The position numbers and the translations under genes were made by a program. A stretch of 63,373 bases of DNA, from the NCBI GenBank assembly GCA_030690165.1, contig JAUYHF010000007.1, positions 195,420 through 258,792 on the forward strand, given 5' to 3'. Source of the DNA: Deltaproteobacteria bacterium. Its GTDB lineage: Bacteria; Desulfobacterota; GWC2-55-46; UBA9637. Below, one piece after another: positions 48,528 to 57,936 of this stretch. Positions within the stretch are counted from its first letter, which is position 1. Each line of letters starts with the position of its first letter. A model generated the notes under the pieces. That model searched no databases. It had not been told where the DNA came from and saw only the letters and a program-made list of their open reading frames with translations.

Positions 48528-50521
48528 AAAAGGCTATTCAGCGAAGGACAGCTGTTTCTATATTTATAGTTGGAATACTCCCTATTATTGTGGGCACATC
48601 TTTTGTTTACCTCCAGGGCAGGAAGGAGCTCACAGAATCTGTAGGGAAGGACTTTGCGCGGATAACCAGAGAGATAGCAGGCAACATAGAAATAATCATA
48701 GAACAGTATGTTTCCAGCATCAGGGGTCTGGCCATATCCCCGGTCTTAAGAGATGCAGTCAGGTCTGCCAATAAGGCATATGCAGGCAGGGGAGAGGCCT
48801 CAATTGAAAAAGAGATACGGCAGATGGATCTGCAATGGGTAATGACTGGAAACAAAGACGAGTCTTTAAAAAAATATTTGTTAAACCTTGCTGCCAGATA
48901 TCTTCTGGATATCAAGAAGCAGACAGGCGAATATGCGGAGCTTTTTATAACCGACTCAAGAGGCGCGCTGGTAGCGTCTACAGACAAGACCCAGTATCTT
49001 TATTTTGGGAATGAAGAGTGGTGGCAGACAGCCTATAATAACGGTAAAGGGGAATTATATATAAGCAAGATATATCTTGATCCGGATAAAAATCAGTATC
49101 TGCAGGGCATCGCAGCCCCTATCATGGACGAAGGAGGAAATCACCTTCTCGGTGTTGTACGTATAGTCCATAAGATAGAAAGGCTCTCACAGGTGGTGCA
49201 AAAACTTCGAATCGGCAAGAGCGGTCATGTCATGCTGCTCAATTCCTCCGGGTCAATTCTAATCTACTCTATGCTTCCTCCTCATATTCAGATGGTTACA
49301 GAGGAGCTTATGAGGGATATTACTTTAACCCGCAGAGGTTGGGCTGTTGTCAAGGATAATGCCCGTGGTGATGTAGATGCCATCTCAGGATTTGCTCCGT
49401 TAGCCTTCTCATTCGATTATGGGAAGAATATCTTTGGCGGTAACAAATGGTATACATTTGTCAGCCAGTCTCCGGAAGAAAGTTATGCGCCTATGAGCGC
49501 CCTGTTAAAAAGGACTCTGCTGCTTCTGGTCTTCTCGGTTGGCATCCTTTCCGCAATGGGATTCTGGGCAGCAAGAAGGATTGTAAAGCCTATCCATATT
49601 CTTGAGCGCGGCGCCAGGATTATAGGAAGCGGCGATATGAGCCATCGTATTGATATAAAGACAGGCGATGAGATAGAGGAACTTGCCATGGAATTCAATC
49701 AGATGGTGGAGAAAATAAACCAGTCGTATACCGAGTTGGAAAAACGTGTTGCAGAAAGGACCGAAGACCTGAAAAGAAGTTATAAGGAAATGGAGGATGT
49801 GAACCGTCTGAAATCGGAATTCCTTGCCAATATGTCGCACGAGCTCAGAACACCGCTCAATTCTATCCTTGGTTTTTCAGAGATGCTTTATGAAGGCATG
49901 TGCGGAGAATTAACTGCAAAGCAGACGGAATACGCGGAGTACATACACAAGAGCGGCAGTCATTTGCTTGCGCTGATAAACGACATCCTTGATATTTCAA
50001 AGATAGAGGCAGGCAAGATGGAGATAAAACCCGCAGAATTCTCTGTTACGGCTGCTATAAAAGAAACACAGGCCATCATATATCCAATGGCTTTCAAAAA
50101 AAGGATATCTATAGAGGTTAATATAGACGATAATATATCCACAATTGTGGCTGACAAAAGGATGTTTGAGCAGATAATGTATAACCTCATGAGCAATGCC
50201 GTCAAATTCACAGGGGAAGGCGGCTATATAAAAGTCAATGCCGTGTCCAACAACTATTATTTGCAGACATCTGTCATAGATAATGGGATAGGGATTAAAA
50301 GCGAAGACATAGACCTGATATTTAAGGAATTTAAACAGGCCGACAGTTCATTAAGCAGAAAACACGAAGGAACAGGGCTCGGTCTTGCCCTGACAAAACG
50401 TTATGTGGAAATGCAGGGAGGAAGCATAAGCGTGGATAGTGAATACGGCAAGGGGAGTAATTTTACATTCAGGCTTCCGGTGAACATAACACAGCTACCG
50501 CCACACACTCCGGCAGCCTGA
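48524..50521 (+). CDS. Cache-HAMP sensor histidine kinase
   Basis: An N-terminal membrane helix, a periplasmic Cache ligand domain (about 40-320, with YLYFGNEEWWQTAYNNGKGELYIS typical of dCache), a second membrane helix (about 330-350), HAMP, coiled coil, HisKA with NMSHELRTPLNSILGFSEML (about 440), and HATPase with MYNLMSNAVKFTGE, DNGIGI and GTGLGLALTKR. No receiver domain is present and no response regulator gene follows, so its partner is elsewhere. It is translationally coupled to the HAMP-PAS sensor. Confidence 0.92.
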   Translation: MKKAIQRRTAVSIFIVGILPIIVGTSFVYLQGRKELTESVGKDFARITREIAGNIEIIIEQYVSSIRGLAISPVLRDAVRSANKAYAGRGEASIEKEIRQMDLQWVMTGNKDESLKKYLLNLAARYLLDIKKQTGEYAELFITDSRGALVASTDKTQYLYFGNEEWWQTAYNNGKGELYISKIYLDPDKNQYLQGIAAPIMDEGGNHLLGVVRIVHKIERLSQVVQKLRIGKSGHVMLLNSSGSILIYSMLPPHIQMVTEELMRDITLTRRGWAVVKDNARGDVDAISGFAPLAFSFDYGKNIFGGNKWYTFVSQSPEESYAPMSALLKRTLLLLVFSVGILSAMGFWAARRIVKPIHILERGARIIGSGDMSHRIDIKTGDEIEELAMEFNQMVEKINQSYTELEKRVAERTEDLKRSYKEMEDVNRLKSEFLANMSHELRTPLNSILGFSEMLYEGMCGELTAKQTEYAEYIHKSGSHLLALINDILDISKIEAGKMEIKPAEFSVTAAIKETQAIIYPMAFKKRISIEVNIDDNISTIVADKRMFEQIMYNLMSNAVKFTGEGGYIKVNAVSNNYYLQTSVIDNGIGIKSEDIDLIFKEFKQADSSLSRKHEGTGLGLALTKRYVEMQGGSISVDSEYGKGSNFTFRLPVNITQLPPHTPAA

Positions 50522-50546
50522 CCTGACAAATTATCTTCCATAACGT

Positions 50547-50586
50547 AAAGCCCGTACCTAGCCTCTTTTGGCCGGAAACGGGCTTT
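50547..50586. terminator. Bidirectional terminator between the kinase and sat
   Basis: AAAGCCCGT (50547-50555) pairs with ACGGGCTTT (50578-50586). The A/T ends serve both converging transcripts. Confidence 0.8.
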
Positions 50587-50599
50587 ATAAATTTCCGCA

Positions 50600-51760
50600 T
50601 CAGACCATTTTCATCGCCTCTATCAAAACATTAGCGACCTCCGGTCTTGAAAATTGCGGCGGTGGCATTGCCCCTGCCCTTAACATCTCCCTTACCTTTG
50701 TGCCTGAAAGTGTAACATGATGGCTGGAGTCATGGGGGCAGCTTTTATACGAAGCCATTCCCTCGCATTTTTTGCAGTAGAATGTATGGTCAAAAAACAT
50801 CGGTGTTATACCGATCTCCTGAGGGTCAAATTCGTCAAATATATAATGGGCATCAAATGTGCCGTAGTAATTCCCTACACCTGCATGGTCCCTTCCGACA
50901 ATAAAATGCGTGCAGCCATAGTTTTTTCTTATGAGCGCATGGAATATTGCCTCTTTTGGCCCTGCATATCTCATTGCCGCAGGATTTACAACAAGGGCAA
51001 CCCTGTCCTTCGGGTAGTAGTTCTCTAATAATACCTCATAGCATTTCATCCTTACAGCAGCAGAGATATCATCTCCTTTTGTTTCACCGACAATCGGGTG
51101 GATCATAAGGCCGTCAACCACCTCTAAAGCGCACTTCTGTATATATTCATGCGCCCTGTGAATTGGATTTCTTGTCTGAAAGCCGACAACCCTCTTCCAA
51201 CCCTTTTCTTTAAACAAATGCCGTGTTTCAACAGGGTCAAGCCTGTATTTTTTGAATTTCTCCTGTTTTACCCTGTGAATGACAGAAACCTTGCCCCCAA
51301 GAAGAATATCACCCATCTCAAAAACCTTTGCAACACCAGGATGCGCCATATCCTTTGTGCCATAGACCTGAATGGCCTCTTTTTCTTTATCGTGGCTGAA
51401 TTTTTCCTCAACATGCAAGACTGCAAGTATCTCTCCTGCATCATTTACAAGGCTTGCATCTTCACCTTCTTTTATATTTTTTGCCTCATCCTTTGTAACA
51501 GAAAGTGTTATCGGGATTGTCCATGGAAGGCCGTTTGACAGCTTCATATTGTCCATGACGCTGTTATAGTCTCCCTTTTTCATAAATCCTTCAAGGGGGC
51601 TGAATGCGCCGATTGCAATCATCTCAAGGTCAGATATTTCTCTGTCACTCAGGTGCGTCTTTTTTAATTTTTGCGCCTTTTCTGAAATGGCATCCCTTTC
51701 CTTTCCTTCAAGAATCCTGTTCACAAGCCTGCCGCCATGCGGCTCAATAAGACCCATCAT
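50600..51760 (-). CDS. sat: Sulfate adenylyltransferase (ATP sulfurylase)
   Basis: Sat activates sulfate with ATP to adenosine 5'-phosphosulfate (APS). The 386-residue homo-oligomeric type has [74 protein letters not shown] and [16 protein letters not shown]...CPH cysteine set near residue 325 may bind zinc. It is the last gene of the sulfur assimilation operon. The upstream spacer is a word-type inverted repeat. Confidence 0.96.
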   Translation of the reverse strand: MMGLIEPHGGRLVNRILEGKERDAISEKAQKLKKTHLSDREISDLEMIAIGAFSPLEGFMKKGDYNSVMDNMKLSNGLPWTIPITLSVTKDEAKNIKEGEDASLVNDAGEILAVLHVEEKFSHDKEKEAIQVYGTKDMAHPGVAKVFEMGDILLGGKVSVIHRVKQEKFKKYRLDPVETRHLFKEKGWKRVVGFQTRNPIHRAHEYIQKCALEVVDGLMIHPIVGETKGDDISAAVRMKCYEVLLENYYPKDRVALVVNPAAMRYAGPKEAIFHALIRKNYGCTHFIVGRDHAGVGNYYGTFDAHYIFDEFDPQEIGITPMFFDHTFYCKKCEGMASYKSCPHDSSHHVTLSGTKVREMLRAGAMPPPQFSRPEVANVLIEAMKMV

Positions 51761-51781
51761 TTATTATCTCCTCCTTATGAT

Positions 51782-51852
51782 AAGGTCAAGGTTGAGGATG
51801 AGGTTGAGAAAAAAATAAATCTTAATCTTAACCTTGACCTTAACCTCAACCT
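51782..51852. repeat. Word-type inverted repeat between cysH and sat
   Basis: The left arm is AAGGTCAAGGTTGAGG and GAGGTTGAG; the right arm is CTTAACCTTGACC and TTAACCTCAACC. It fills the spacer. Confidence 0.82.
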
Positions 51853-52569
51853 TTATTTATGTATTCCACATTCCTTTTTTTCATCTTCTTTGTGAAACCA
51901 TCTCCACCTGCCAGAGCGGGGCGGCTCGCCTTTAACCAAGGGTGTTGAGCATATTATACAGCCGATAGAATCATAATCTTTGTCAAAGAGCTTATTATAC
52001 GGCAGATTGTTTTCTTTGATATACTGCCATATATCTTCCATACTCCAGTCAGCAAGTGGATTTAGTTTTAGAATCTTCCTTCCATCTTCTTCAATAATCT
52101 CAGCCTTTGAGACAGTTTTTCTGTAATTAGATTGGTCTCTCCTTAAACCTGTTATCCAGACATCAAGGGTTTTTAATGCGCGTCTGTTAGGCTCAACCTT
52201 TCTTATAAAACAGCAATATTCCTGCTTTGCCTTATCCATAAAAAACAGATATTCGCCGAATTTCTTTATCATGTTCTCTAATGCGCCCTCTTCCGGATAA
52301 AACTTCTCAATAGTCAGGCCATACCTCTTTTCCGCAGCAGATATTGCCTCATAAGTCTCCGGATGCAGACGAAGGGTGTCAATGGTGAAAACTCTAAACT
52401 TTTTTAAATGCCTGCTTGCAAGGTCTGTTATTACAGCGCCTGTAAGCTGCAAGCTTGTGCCTATGGCGCATTTTTCCCTGAAGTTTTCAAATGCCCATTT
52501 GATAAGTTCTTCTGCGGACATTTTGTTTAATTTATCAAGGGTCTCTTTTGTAATATCTTCAATCTTCAT
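51853..52569 (-). CDS. cysH: Assimilatory APS (adenylyl-sulfate) reductase
   Basis: It reduces activated sulfate to sulfite with thioredoxin. The 238-residue protein has the PAPS-reductase fold (KCAIGTSLQLTGAVITDL, VFTIDTLRLHPETYE, WITGLRRDQSNYRKT). The cysteines YCCFIRKVEP and YDSIGCIICSTP form the CC...CxxC set that holds a [4Fe-4S] cluster and marks APS rather than PAPS as substrate. The C-terminal catalytic Cys is in KKECGIHK. This agrees with the sat gene next to it. Confidence 0.92.
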   Translation of the reverse strand: MKIEDITKETLDKLNKMSAEELIKWAFENFREKCAIGTSLQLTGAVITDLASRHLKKFRVFTIDTLRLHPETYEAISAAEKRYGLTIEKFYPEEGALENMIKKFGEYLFFMDKAKQEYCCFIRKVEPNRRALKTLDVWITGLRRDQSNYRKTVSKAEIIEEDGRKILKLNPLADWSMEDIWQYIKENNLPYNKLFDKDYDSIGCIICSTPLVKGEPPRSGRWRWFHKEDEKKECGIHK

Positions 52570-52572
52570 AGT

Positions 52573-52638
52573 AAAAACAGGCGATAGGCAATGGGCTATA
52601 GGTTTTCTTTCTATTACCCATCGTCTATAGTCTATAGC
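52573..52638. repeat. Word-type inverted repeat between cysC and cysH
   Basis: The left arm GGCGATAGGCAATGGGCTATAGG faces CTATTACCCATCG and CTATAGTCTATAGCC. It fills the spacer. Confidence 0.75.
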
Positions 52639-53250
52639 CTAAAATTTCACATATCCCTTTTCTTCAAGATAGCTCAATATAGCCTTTGTTGATTCTTCAA
52701 CTGAGAGTTTTGAAGTATCAATTGTTATCTCAGGATTCAGAGGCTCTTCATACGGCGCTGATATGCCTGTAAATTCTTTGACCTCGCCTGCGCGGGCTTT
52801 TTTATAAAGCCCTTTTGTATCCCTTTGTTCGCAGACATCCAGCGGACACTTTACATACACCTCTATAAATTCCCCGTCCTTTTGCAGTTTTCTGGCATTT
52901 TCCCTGTCCTGCCTGTATGGTGATATGAAAGCCGTTATTGTTATGATATTTGCATCTGTAAAAAGCTTTGCAACCTCTCCAATGCGCCGGATATTTTCAG
53001 AGCGGTCCTCCGGTGAAAAACCAAGGTTTTTATTTAAGCCGTGCCGGATATTATCGCCGTCAAGGATATACGCCTGATGACTGTTTTCAAGGAGCGCATG
53101 TTCAAGCTCAACAGCAATCGTTGACTTCCCTGAACCTGAAAGTCCTGTAAGCCATATAGTTACACCTTTCTGCTTTATGAGTTTTATTCTATCCTCTTTT
53201 GTGATCTTTCCGTGATGCCATTTTATGTTTGTTGCCTTCTGATGTGTCAT
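52639..53250 (-). CDS. cysC: Adenylyl-sulfate kinase
   Basis: CysC phosphorylates APS to PAPS. The 203-residue protein has the P-loop [51 protein letters not shown], and [13 protein letters not shown]. CysH here looks APS-specific, so PAPS may serve sulfation rather than reduction, or CysH may accept both. The gene is between usp and cysH. Confidence 0.95.
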   Translation of the reverse strand: MTHQKATNIKWHHGKITKEDRIKLIKQKGVTIWLTGLSGSGKSTIAVELEHALLENSHQAYILDGDNIRHGLNKNLGFSPEDRSENIRRIGEVAKLFTDANIITITAFISPYRQDRENARKLQKDGEFIEVYVKCPLDVCEQRDTKGLYKKARAGEVKEFTGISAPYEEPLNPEITIDTSKLSVEESTKAILSYLEEKGYVKF

Positions 53251-53278
53251 GTCGTCTCCCTTCGTTTATAGCCTGTTT

Positions 53279-53743
53279 CTATTCTTCAAATACCTCCACC
53301 TTGCAAGGCGCCTTTTCAACAAGCTCATCTACCATAGACTTTGAAAAATATTTTAGAAACGCTGAACGTTTTCTTTTTATTGTCACTGCCACATCAACCT
53401 TGTATCTTTCAATCACCTCAATGGCCTTTTCAACAAAATCGCCCTGGGTTGTAACTGCGTCAAAATCCACATTCTCCTCCATTGCCCTTATCTGAACCTT
53501 GCCCATCTCCTCATAGCCGCGCTGCCGGTATTCCTTCATGATAGCCTCAGTAAGTTGTGTTGAAGGTTTGTCGCCTATAAAACCTATGTCTGTAAATTTA
53601 TCAAAGACCTCATTGGCAAGCTCTGTCTCCACAATGTAAAGCACTACAAGCTTTGCCTTCTCTTTTTTTGCCAGATTAACAGCATACTCTATAGCATCCT
53701 GCGAGGTCCTTGATGTGGAAAGTATGAGAAGTATGTTCTTCAC
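53279..53743 (-). CDS. Universal stress protein family protein
   Basis: The 154-residue UspA fold has ILLILSTSRTSQDAIEYAVNLAKKEKAKLVVLYIVE at the start and VDVAVTIKRKRSAFLKYFSKSMVDELVEKAPCKVEVFEE at the end. The ATP-binding G-x2-G-x9-GS motif is not present in its usual form (IKRKRS instead), so it may be a non-ATP-binding member. Usp genes are often placed beside SLC13 or sulfate carriers, as here, and may modulate them. Confidence 0.85.
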   Translation of the reverse strand: MKNILLILSTSRTSQDAIEYAVNLAKKEKAKLVVLYIVETELANEVFDKFTDIGFIGDKPSTQLTEAIMKEYRQRGYEEMGKVQIRAMEENVDFDAVTTQGDFVEKAIEVIERYKVDVAVTIKRKRSAFLKYFSKSMVDELVEKAPCKVEVFEE

Positions 53744-53761
53744 GTGTAAATATCCTCTCTT

Positions 53762-53852
53762 ACCCCATCCCCACCCTAACCCTCCCCTTGAAGGGGAGGG
53801 AATAAAATAGTCTCCTCTCCCTCAGGGAGAGGATTAAGGTGAGGGTGGGGTT
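53762..53852. repeat. Long palindromic repeat, copy 2
   Basis: The same element as 31301-31414 (ACCCCATCCCCACCCTAACC to GTGAGGGTGGGGT) without the nested hairpin. Confidence 0.88.
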
Positions 53853-53857
53853 GATTT

Positions 53858-55285
53858 TCATATCTTTATCCCGATCAGCGGCCAATAAAATCTGGCCACG
53901 AGGTTAAACACTATCCATGCAATTGTCATCATTATAATACCTGCCTTTGCCATATCCGTTGCCGTTATGTAGCCTGATGAAACCGCTATGGCATTTGCTG
54001 GTGTTGACATGGGAAAGCAGAAGGCCATGCCTGCCGGGATCGCAATCGCATAAGTAACAAGCTTTGGCTCTATATTGAATTTACCGGCTATGCCAATCCC
54101 CACCGGCATAAGTATAGCTATCACTGCCGAATTGCTCATCCCCTCTGTCAGCAGGATTGTTAAAAGGGAAAATAGCGCAATAATAACCCACGGGCTATTC
54201 GCCCAATCGCCGATAGTTCTATTTGCTATCCATGCCGCAGCGCCTGACTTCTCCATTGCTGCGCCAAGTGTTATCGCGCCTCCATACATAAGTATTATAC
54301 CCCAGTTTACATACTCCTCAATATCCTTCCATCTGACAAGTTTTAATATAAAAAGCCCAACAACAGAAACAATAGCTATATTGGCTATCCCAATGTCCTT
54401 GCCCAAAAACAGCCAGAACAATATTGTCATTGCCATTACAATACCTACCGCATATTCCACATATCCTATCTTGCCGATGACATTAATCTTCCGGGCAAAT
54501 ATAGTCCTTGCCTGCTCTATGCTGTCAACATCCATTGGAAAGAATTTAATAAGAAAAATACTGCCGATAAAGAGCATTATCACGACTGTTGGGAAAACGG
54601 CAATGGTATATTCAAAAAAATCAATGCCTGCGCCTGTTGCCTCTTTAAGCATGCCAACGGCAAGTGGAACCCTCCCGCCTCCTAAAAAGGTCGCAACGCC
54701 GCCGATTATACATCCCCATGCAAGGGCAAGAAATAATGACTTTGCATAATTTGACTTGCCTGGTTTCAGGTTCAAGCCCTTTGCAATCTCAAGCACAATA
54801 GGAAACAACATGGCTGCCACAGCATGTTCTGACATAAAAAATGAAAGTATTGCAGCCAGAAAAAATATGCTTAAAAGAAGCCCTGTTGCAGTCTTCCCGA
54901 ATCTATTCATAATAGCCAGCGCGATACGGCCGGATAATCCGGAATGCATGACAGCGCCGGCAAGGATAAATGCCCCAAGTATAAAAAAAACCGGCTCATT
55001 TCCGAACAGCGCATATGTTTCCTTCTTGTCCAATATCCCCAGCAAAGGCACTGTTACAATCGCCAGAAGACTGGTTATGGCAAGCGGCAGTATGCCTGTA
55101 ACCCACAATATCAGGCAAATGACAAACAGGGCAATAGCCCTCTGTCCCTGAATTGAAAGTCCATCCGGTGTTGGAAGATTTATAATGTAAAAGAAGATTA
55201 ACCCGATTGCCAGAAAGAATAGCAGCCTGAAACTCTTTAAGACAATAATAATCCAGATGGGGCGTCTGTCTATCTCTATCTTCAC
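53858..55285 (-). CDS. SLC13/DASS-family anion transporter, probably for sulfate
   Basis: The 475-residue inner-membrane carrier has about 11-12 hydrophobic segments. The DASS family signature is seen in the two inverted repeats: MSEHAVAAMLFPIVLEIAKG and TEGMSNSAVIAILMPVGIGIAGKF (SNT/SNS-like substrate loops), and GGVATFLGGGRVPLA. Members import di- and tricarboxylates or sulfate with sodium. The surrounding sulfate-activation genes favour sulfate here. The spacing to the radical SAM gene is only 4 bp. Confidence 0.85.
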   Translation of the reverse strand: MKIEIDRRPIWIIIVLKSFRLLFFLAIGLIFFYIINLPTPDGLSIQGQRAIALFVICLILWVTGILPLAITSLLAIVTVPLLGILDKKETYALFGNEPVFFILGAFILAGAVMHSGLSGRIALAIMNRFGKTATGLLLSIFFLAAILSFFMSEHAVAAMLFPIVLEIAKGLNLKPGKSNYAKSLFLALAWGCIIGGVATFLGGGRVPLAVGMLKEATGAGIDFFEYTIAVFPTVVIMLFIGSIFLIKFFPMDVDSIEQARTIFARKINVIGKIGYVEYAVGIVMAMTILFWLFLGKDIGIANIAIVSVVGLFILKLVRWKDIEEYVNWGIILMYGGAITLGAAMEKSGAAAWIANRTIGDWANSPWVIIALFSLLTILLTEGMSNSAVIAILMPVGIGIAGKFNIEPKLVTYAIAIPAGMAFCFPMSTPANAIAVSSGYITATDMAKAGIIMMTIAWIVFNLVARFYWPLIGIKI

Positions 55286-55289
55286 TCCG

Positions 55290-56531
55290 TTAGCCCTCCT
55301 TCACCCCGTCGGATGATTCTCTTATCCTGACCCTCAACTTCCTTCGCAGGGTTGCAAGGCTCCATGCTGCCTTTAATCCTAATCTTGATTTGTAGAAATT
55401 CTGTATAAATCTTTTTATCCTTGCCTCTGCGCCGACAAAAAACCTTCCCTCTAACGGCGTTGTCACAATACTTATATCTCTGACCCAGTTTGTATTTATT
55501 TTATTTGCCATAACAGCCTTGTAAAGATGTCCGTATACCGGCGCAACATCATCAGTAGACGGCATTTTATACTTTAAAATCTTTGCCCCTGTTAAAGGCC
55601 TGTAAATAGGGAGTATCGGCACTACGTCAATACCGGTTAAAAAATCTATCCCCTTCATGGTTGATTCTATTGGTTCAAGCCCAACGATAAGATGAGACGC
55701 CACAGTGCCGTTCGGAAATATGGCAGCGGCGTATCTTAAGGCCTCAAGATACCTTTCTCTTCCAATAAGTTTGTCTCTTCCGGGGCATATCTCTTTAAAA
55801 AGCCTTTCATTAAATATCTCCAGATTATACAAAACAGAATCCGCGCCAACTGCGTAAGTTTCATCAATCCATCTGTTCTCCTTTGGCGGAAGAGCCTCTA
55901 CAGCAATCAGGGTATTAAAGCGCTTTTTTATAGCCTTTATATACGGCTTCAAAAACTCTATGCCGCCGTCCGGCGTCTCTGAAAAACCTATTGACAGATA
56001 TACAATCTCTGCCTTGCCTTCTTTGTACGCAGCCTCAACAGTCTCCAGCACATCTTCAACAGTGTATGTTTTGCCCTTTCCCTCCTGAATATCAGGACTG
56101 CCTGCGCAATACCTGCATTCTATATCTTTATTAAAGAAATCACACTGGGTTGCAGGGGTTATTGCCACATATCCCCCGTGGACAAGACCTATCTTTGAGA
56201 GCCGGATACCCGTCTTTGTTTTAAGCTGATAAAACTTAGGGGTAGGCACAATAGACACCTGAACCGACTCACCGCCGTTGACTATAAAAAATCTATTGCC
56301 CTTTTCTATCAGTTCATACGGCGATTCTTTTACAAAATCTTCAGCATAAGGGGCAGTTACCCATGTACTGCGGGGAAGCATAATATCCAACCCGCAAGTA
56401 ATATCCACGAGGTCATGGCATTTATCAAAGCCTGCCTTTTTAAAAACCCTGCCGTCAACCCTTATGCCCTTGAGCATAAGGTCTATCTTCAGATAACCAG
56501 GATTGTGGAGATATAGATTGGATTTTTTCAT
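55290..56531 (-). CDS. Radical SAM protein in the sulfur assimilation operon
   Basis: The 413-residue protein has a radical SAM barrel from about 125 to 330. The cluster cysteines are in ATQCDFFNKDIECRYCAG, spaced CX8CX2C rather than the usual CX3CX2C. Further features are YLSIGFSETPDGGIEFLKPYI, NLEIFNERLFKEICPGRDKLIGRERYLEALRYA and SHLIVGLEPIESTMKGIDFL, which place it near BATS-like or lipoyl/biotin-synthase-like enzymes. The first 120 residues form a separate beta-rich domain. The reaction is unknown. Tight packing with the transporter and with ThiF suggests a step in sulfur handling, which is inference. Confidence 0.82.
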   Translation of the reverse strand: MKKSNLYLHNPGYLKIDLMLKGIRVDGRVFKKAGFDKCHDLVDITCGLDIMLPRSTWVTAPYAEDFVKESPYELIEKGNRFFIVNGGESVQVSIVPTPKFYQLKTKTGIRLSKIGLVHGGYVAITPATQCDFFNKDIECRYCAGSPDIQEGKGKTYTVEDVLETVEAAYKEGKAEIVYLSIGFSETPDGGIEFLKPYIKAIKKRFNTLIAVEALPPKENRWIDETYAVGADSVLYNLEIFNERLFKEICPGRDKLIGRERYLEALRYAAAIFPNGTVASHLIVGLEPIESTMKGIDFLTGIDVVPILPIYRPLTGAKILKYKMPSTDDVAPVYGHLYKAVMANKINTNWVRDISIVTTPLEGRFFVGAEARIKRFIQNFYKSRLGLKAAWSLATLRRKLRVRIRESSDGVKEG

Positions 56532-56550
56532 GGTAGAATTAACTCAAAGA

Positions 56551-57375
56551 TTACACCCCGCACTGCTCGGTTGCCTTGAATTCACATGCCTCTTCATAGG
56601 TGATAAGCTCTTTTATTGTTGCCTTTTCACTGCAGAGGGCGCATTCAGGGTCTCTCCTGACCTTCACCTTTCTAAAATTCATGCCAAGTGCGTCAAAGAT
56701 AAGAAGATGACCTGCAAGTGTGTTGCCAATACCCAGAAGCTCCTTTATGGCCTCCACTGCCTGTATAACCCCGACTACACCTGCCAATGCCCCTAAGACG
56801 CCTGCCTCCTGGCAGCTTGGCACAAGGCCCTTTGGCGGCGGCTCAGAATAAAGGCATCTATAGCAAGGGTAGCCTGCGTGAGGTTTAAATATTGTAACCT
56901 GGCCGTCAAATCTAAACATACTGCCCGATATCAGGGTCTTCTTCTCAAAAAATGCTGCATCATTCATCAAATATCTTGTAGGAAAATTGTCGCTTCCATC
57001 CATGACAATATCGTAGCCCCTTATTATTTCTCTTATATTCTCCGCGCTTAGCCTTTCTTTGTATGTTATCACCTTTACATCAGGATTAAGGGCCTCTATG
57101 GACTTTTTTGCAGATACAGCCTTATGCACACCAATCCTGTTTGTATCATGGATTATCTGTCTCTGGAGATTGCTCAAATCAACGCAGTCGCCGTCAGCTA
57201 TGCCTATTGTGCCGACACCGGCAGCAGCAAGATACAGAAGTATAGGCGACCCCAAACCGCCTGCGCCAAGCACAAAGACCTTTGCATTAAGAAGCTTAGC
57301 CTGGCCTTTGCCTCCAACCTCCGGAAGTATTATATGCCTTGAATAACGTTCTATTTGCTCTTCTGTAAAATTCAT
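56551..57375 (-). CDS. ThiF/MoeB-type sulfur-carrier adenylyltransferase
   Basis: This E1-like enzyme adenylates the C-terminal Gly-Gly of a ThiS/MoaD/CysO-type sulfur carrier. It has RYSRHIILPEVGGKGQAKL, the nucleotide loop VFVLGAGGLGSPI, DGDCVDLSNLQRQI, DGSDNFPTRYLMND, and two zinc CxxC pairs, YRCLY and CALC. At 274 residues it lacks the rhodanese domain found in MoeZ. Neighbouring Mec-type hydrolase and CysM suggest a CysO-like carrier as partner. No carrier gene was found in the window. Confidence 0.92.
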   Translation of the reverse strand: MNFTEEQIERYSRHIILPEVGGKGQAKLLNAKVFVLGAGGLGSPILLYLAAAGVGTIGIADGDCVDLSNLQRQIIHDTNRIGVHKAVSAKKSIEALNPDVKVITYKERLSAENIREIIRGYDIVMDGSDNFPTRYLMNDAAFFEKKTLISGSMFRFDGQVTIFKPHAGYPCYRCLYSEPPPKGLVPSCQEAGVLGALAGVVGVIQAVEAIKELLGIGNTLAGHLLIFDALGMNFRKVKVRRDPECALCSEKATIKELITYEEACEFKATEQCGV

Positions 57376-57394
57376 GTCGCTTCGCTCCAGTGCA

Positions 57395-57454
57395 GAATGT
57401 AAATTGCAAATTTAATTTTGTATTTTTAATTTTGCAATCTTCAATTCGCAATCT
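57395..57454. repeat. AT-rich word repeat between the JAMM gene and thiF
   Basis: Repeated TTGCAAATT, AATTTTGCAATC, TTCAATT words in both orientations, similar to the repeat between the tRNA genes. It runs into the last codons of the JAMM gene. Confidence 0.65.
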
Positions 57455-57877
57455 TCAATTTGCAATCGCTACCTCCTCTTCTATAAACGGCTCTTTATCA
57501 TCTTCAAATGTCCATGATTTTACCGAAACATCTTTTCCGTTTTGAATGGCAATAATGATATACGAGTAAAAAGCCCATGCCCTTTCCCTGTCAAAGGCCG
57601 ACGGCCGGTCAGGGTGGTCTGGATGGGAATGATAAAAACCAATCACCTCCTGCCTGTCAAGCGATGCCTCTTTTTCAATCTTCAATAATTCCTTAGGGTT
57701 TATCTCGTATCTGTCATTTGCCCTGTCTTTATTTATGTTCTCCATCAGCCGCGCCTTTGCAACTGATTTACCTTTTCCAATCAGCGCCCCGCAGCATTCA
57801 TGCGGATATGCCTTTTTTGCATGACCGATTATTTCATTGTAAATATCTTGTGATAAATAAAGCATAATCTTAAGCAA
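57455..57877 (-). CDS. JAMM/MPN+ metalloprotease, Mec-like
   Basis: Mec cleaves cysteine from the C-terminus of the CysO carrier. The 140-residue protein has the JAMM motif: Glu in YPHECCGALIG region, then HSHPDHPDRPSAFD (His-x-His-x10-Asp) that binds zinc. It belongs to the small single-domain prokaryotic group found with ThiF and cysteine synthase genes. The AYPHECCG segment is typical. It sits between thiF and cysM on the same strand. Confidence 0.88.
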   Translation of the reverse strand: MLKIMLYLSQDIYNEIIGHAKKAYPHECCGALIGKGKSVAKARLMENINKDRANDRYEINPKELLKIEKEASLDRQEVIGFYHSHPDHPDRPSAFDRERAWAFYSYIIIAIQNGKDVSVKSWTFEDDKEPFIEEEVAIAN

Positions 57878-57883
57878 TAATTG

Positions 57884-57931
57884 CTCAAACCTAAAGGTTT
57901 GAGTTACAGTAACTCAAGGCTTTAGCCTTGA
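57884..57931. repeat. BIME-like hairpin pair between cysM and the JAMM gene
   Basis: CTCAAACCT/AGGTTTGAG and CTCAAGGCT/AGCCTTGA hairpins joined by TTACAGTAA. The words are the same as at 7247-7307, but the GTAA-type feet face inward. Confidence 0.85.
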
Positions 57932-57936
57932 TTTAT

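Noticed and set aside
54075-54749. A long plus-strand frame opposite the SLC13 carrier
   Set aside because: It is the shadow of a membrane protein gene; its composition follows the reverse complement of hydrophobic codons.
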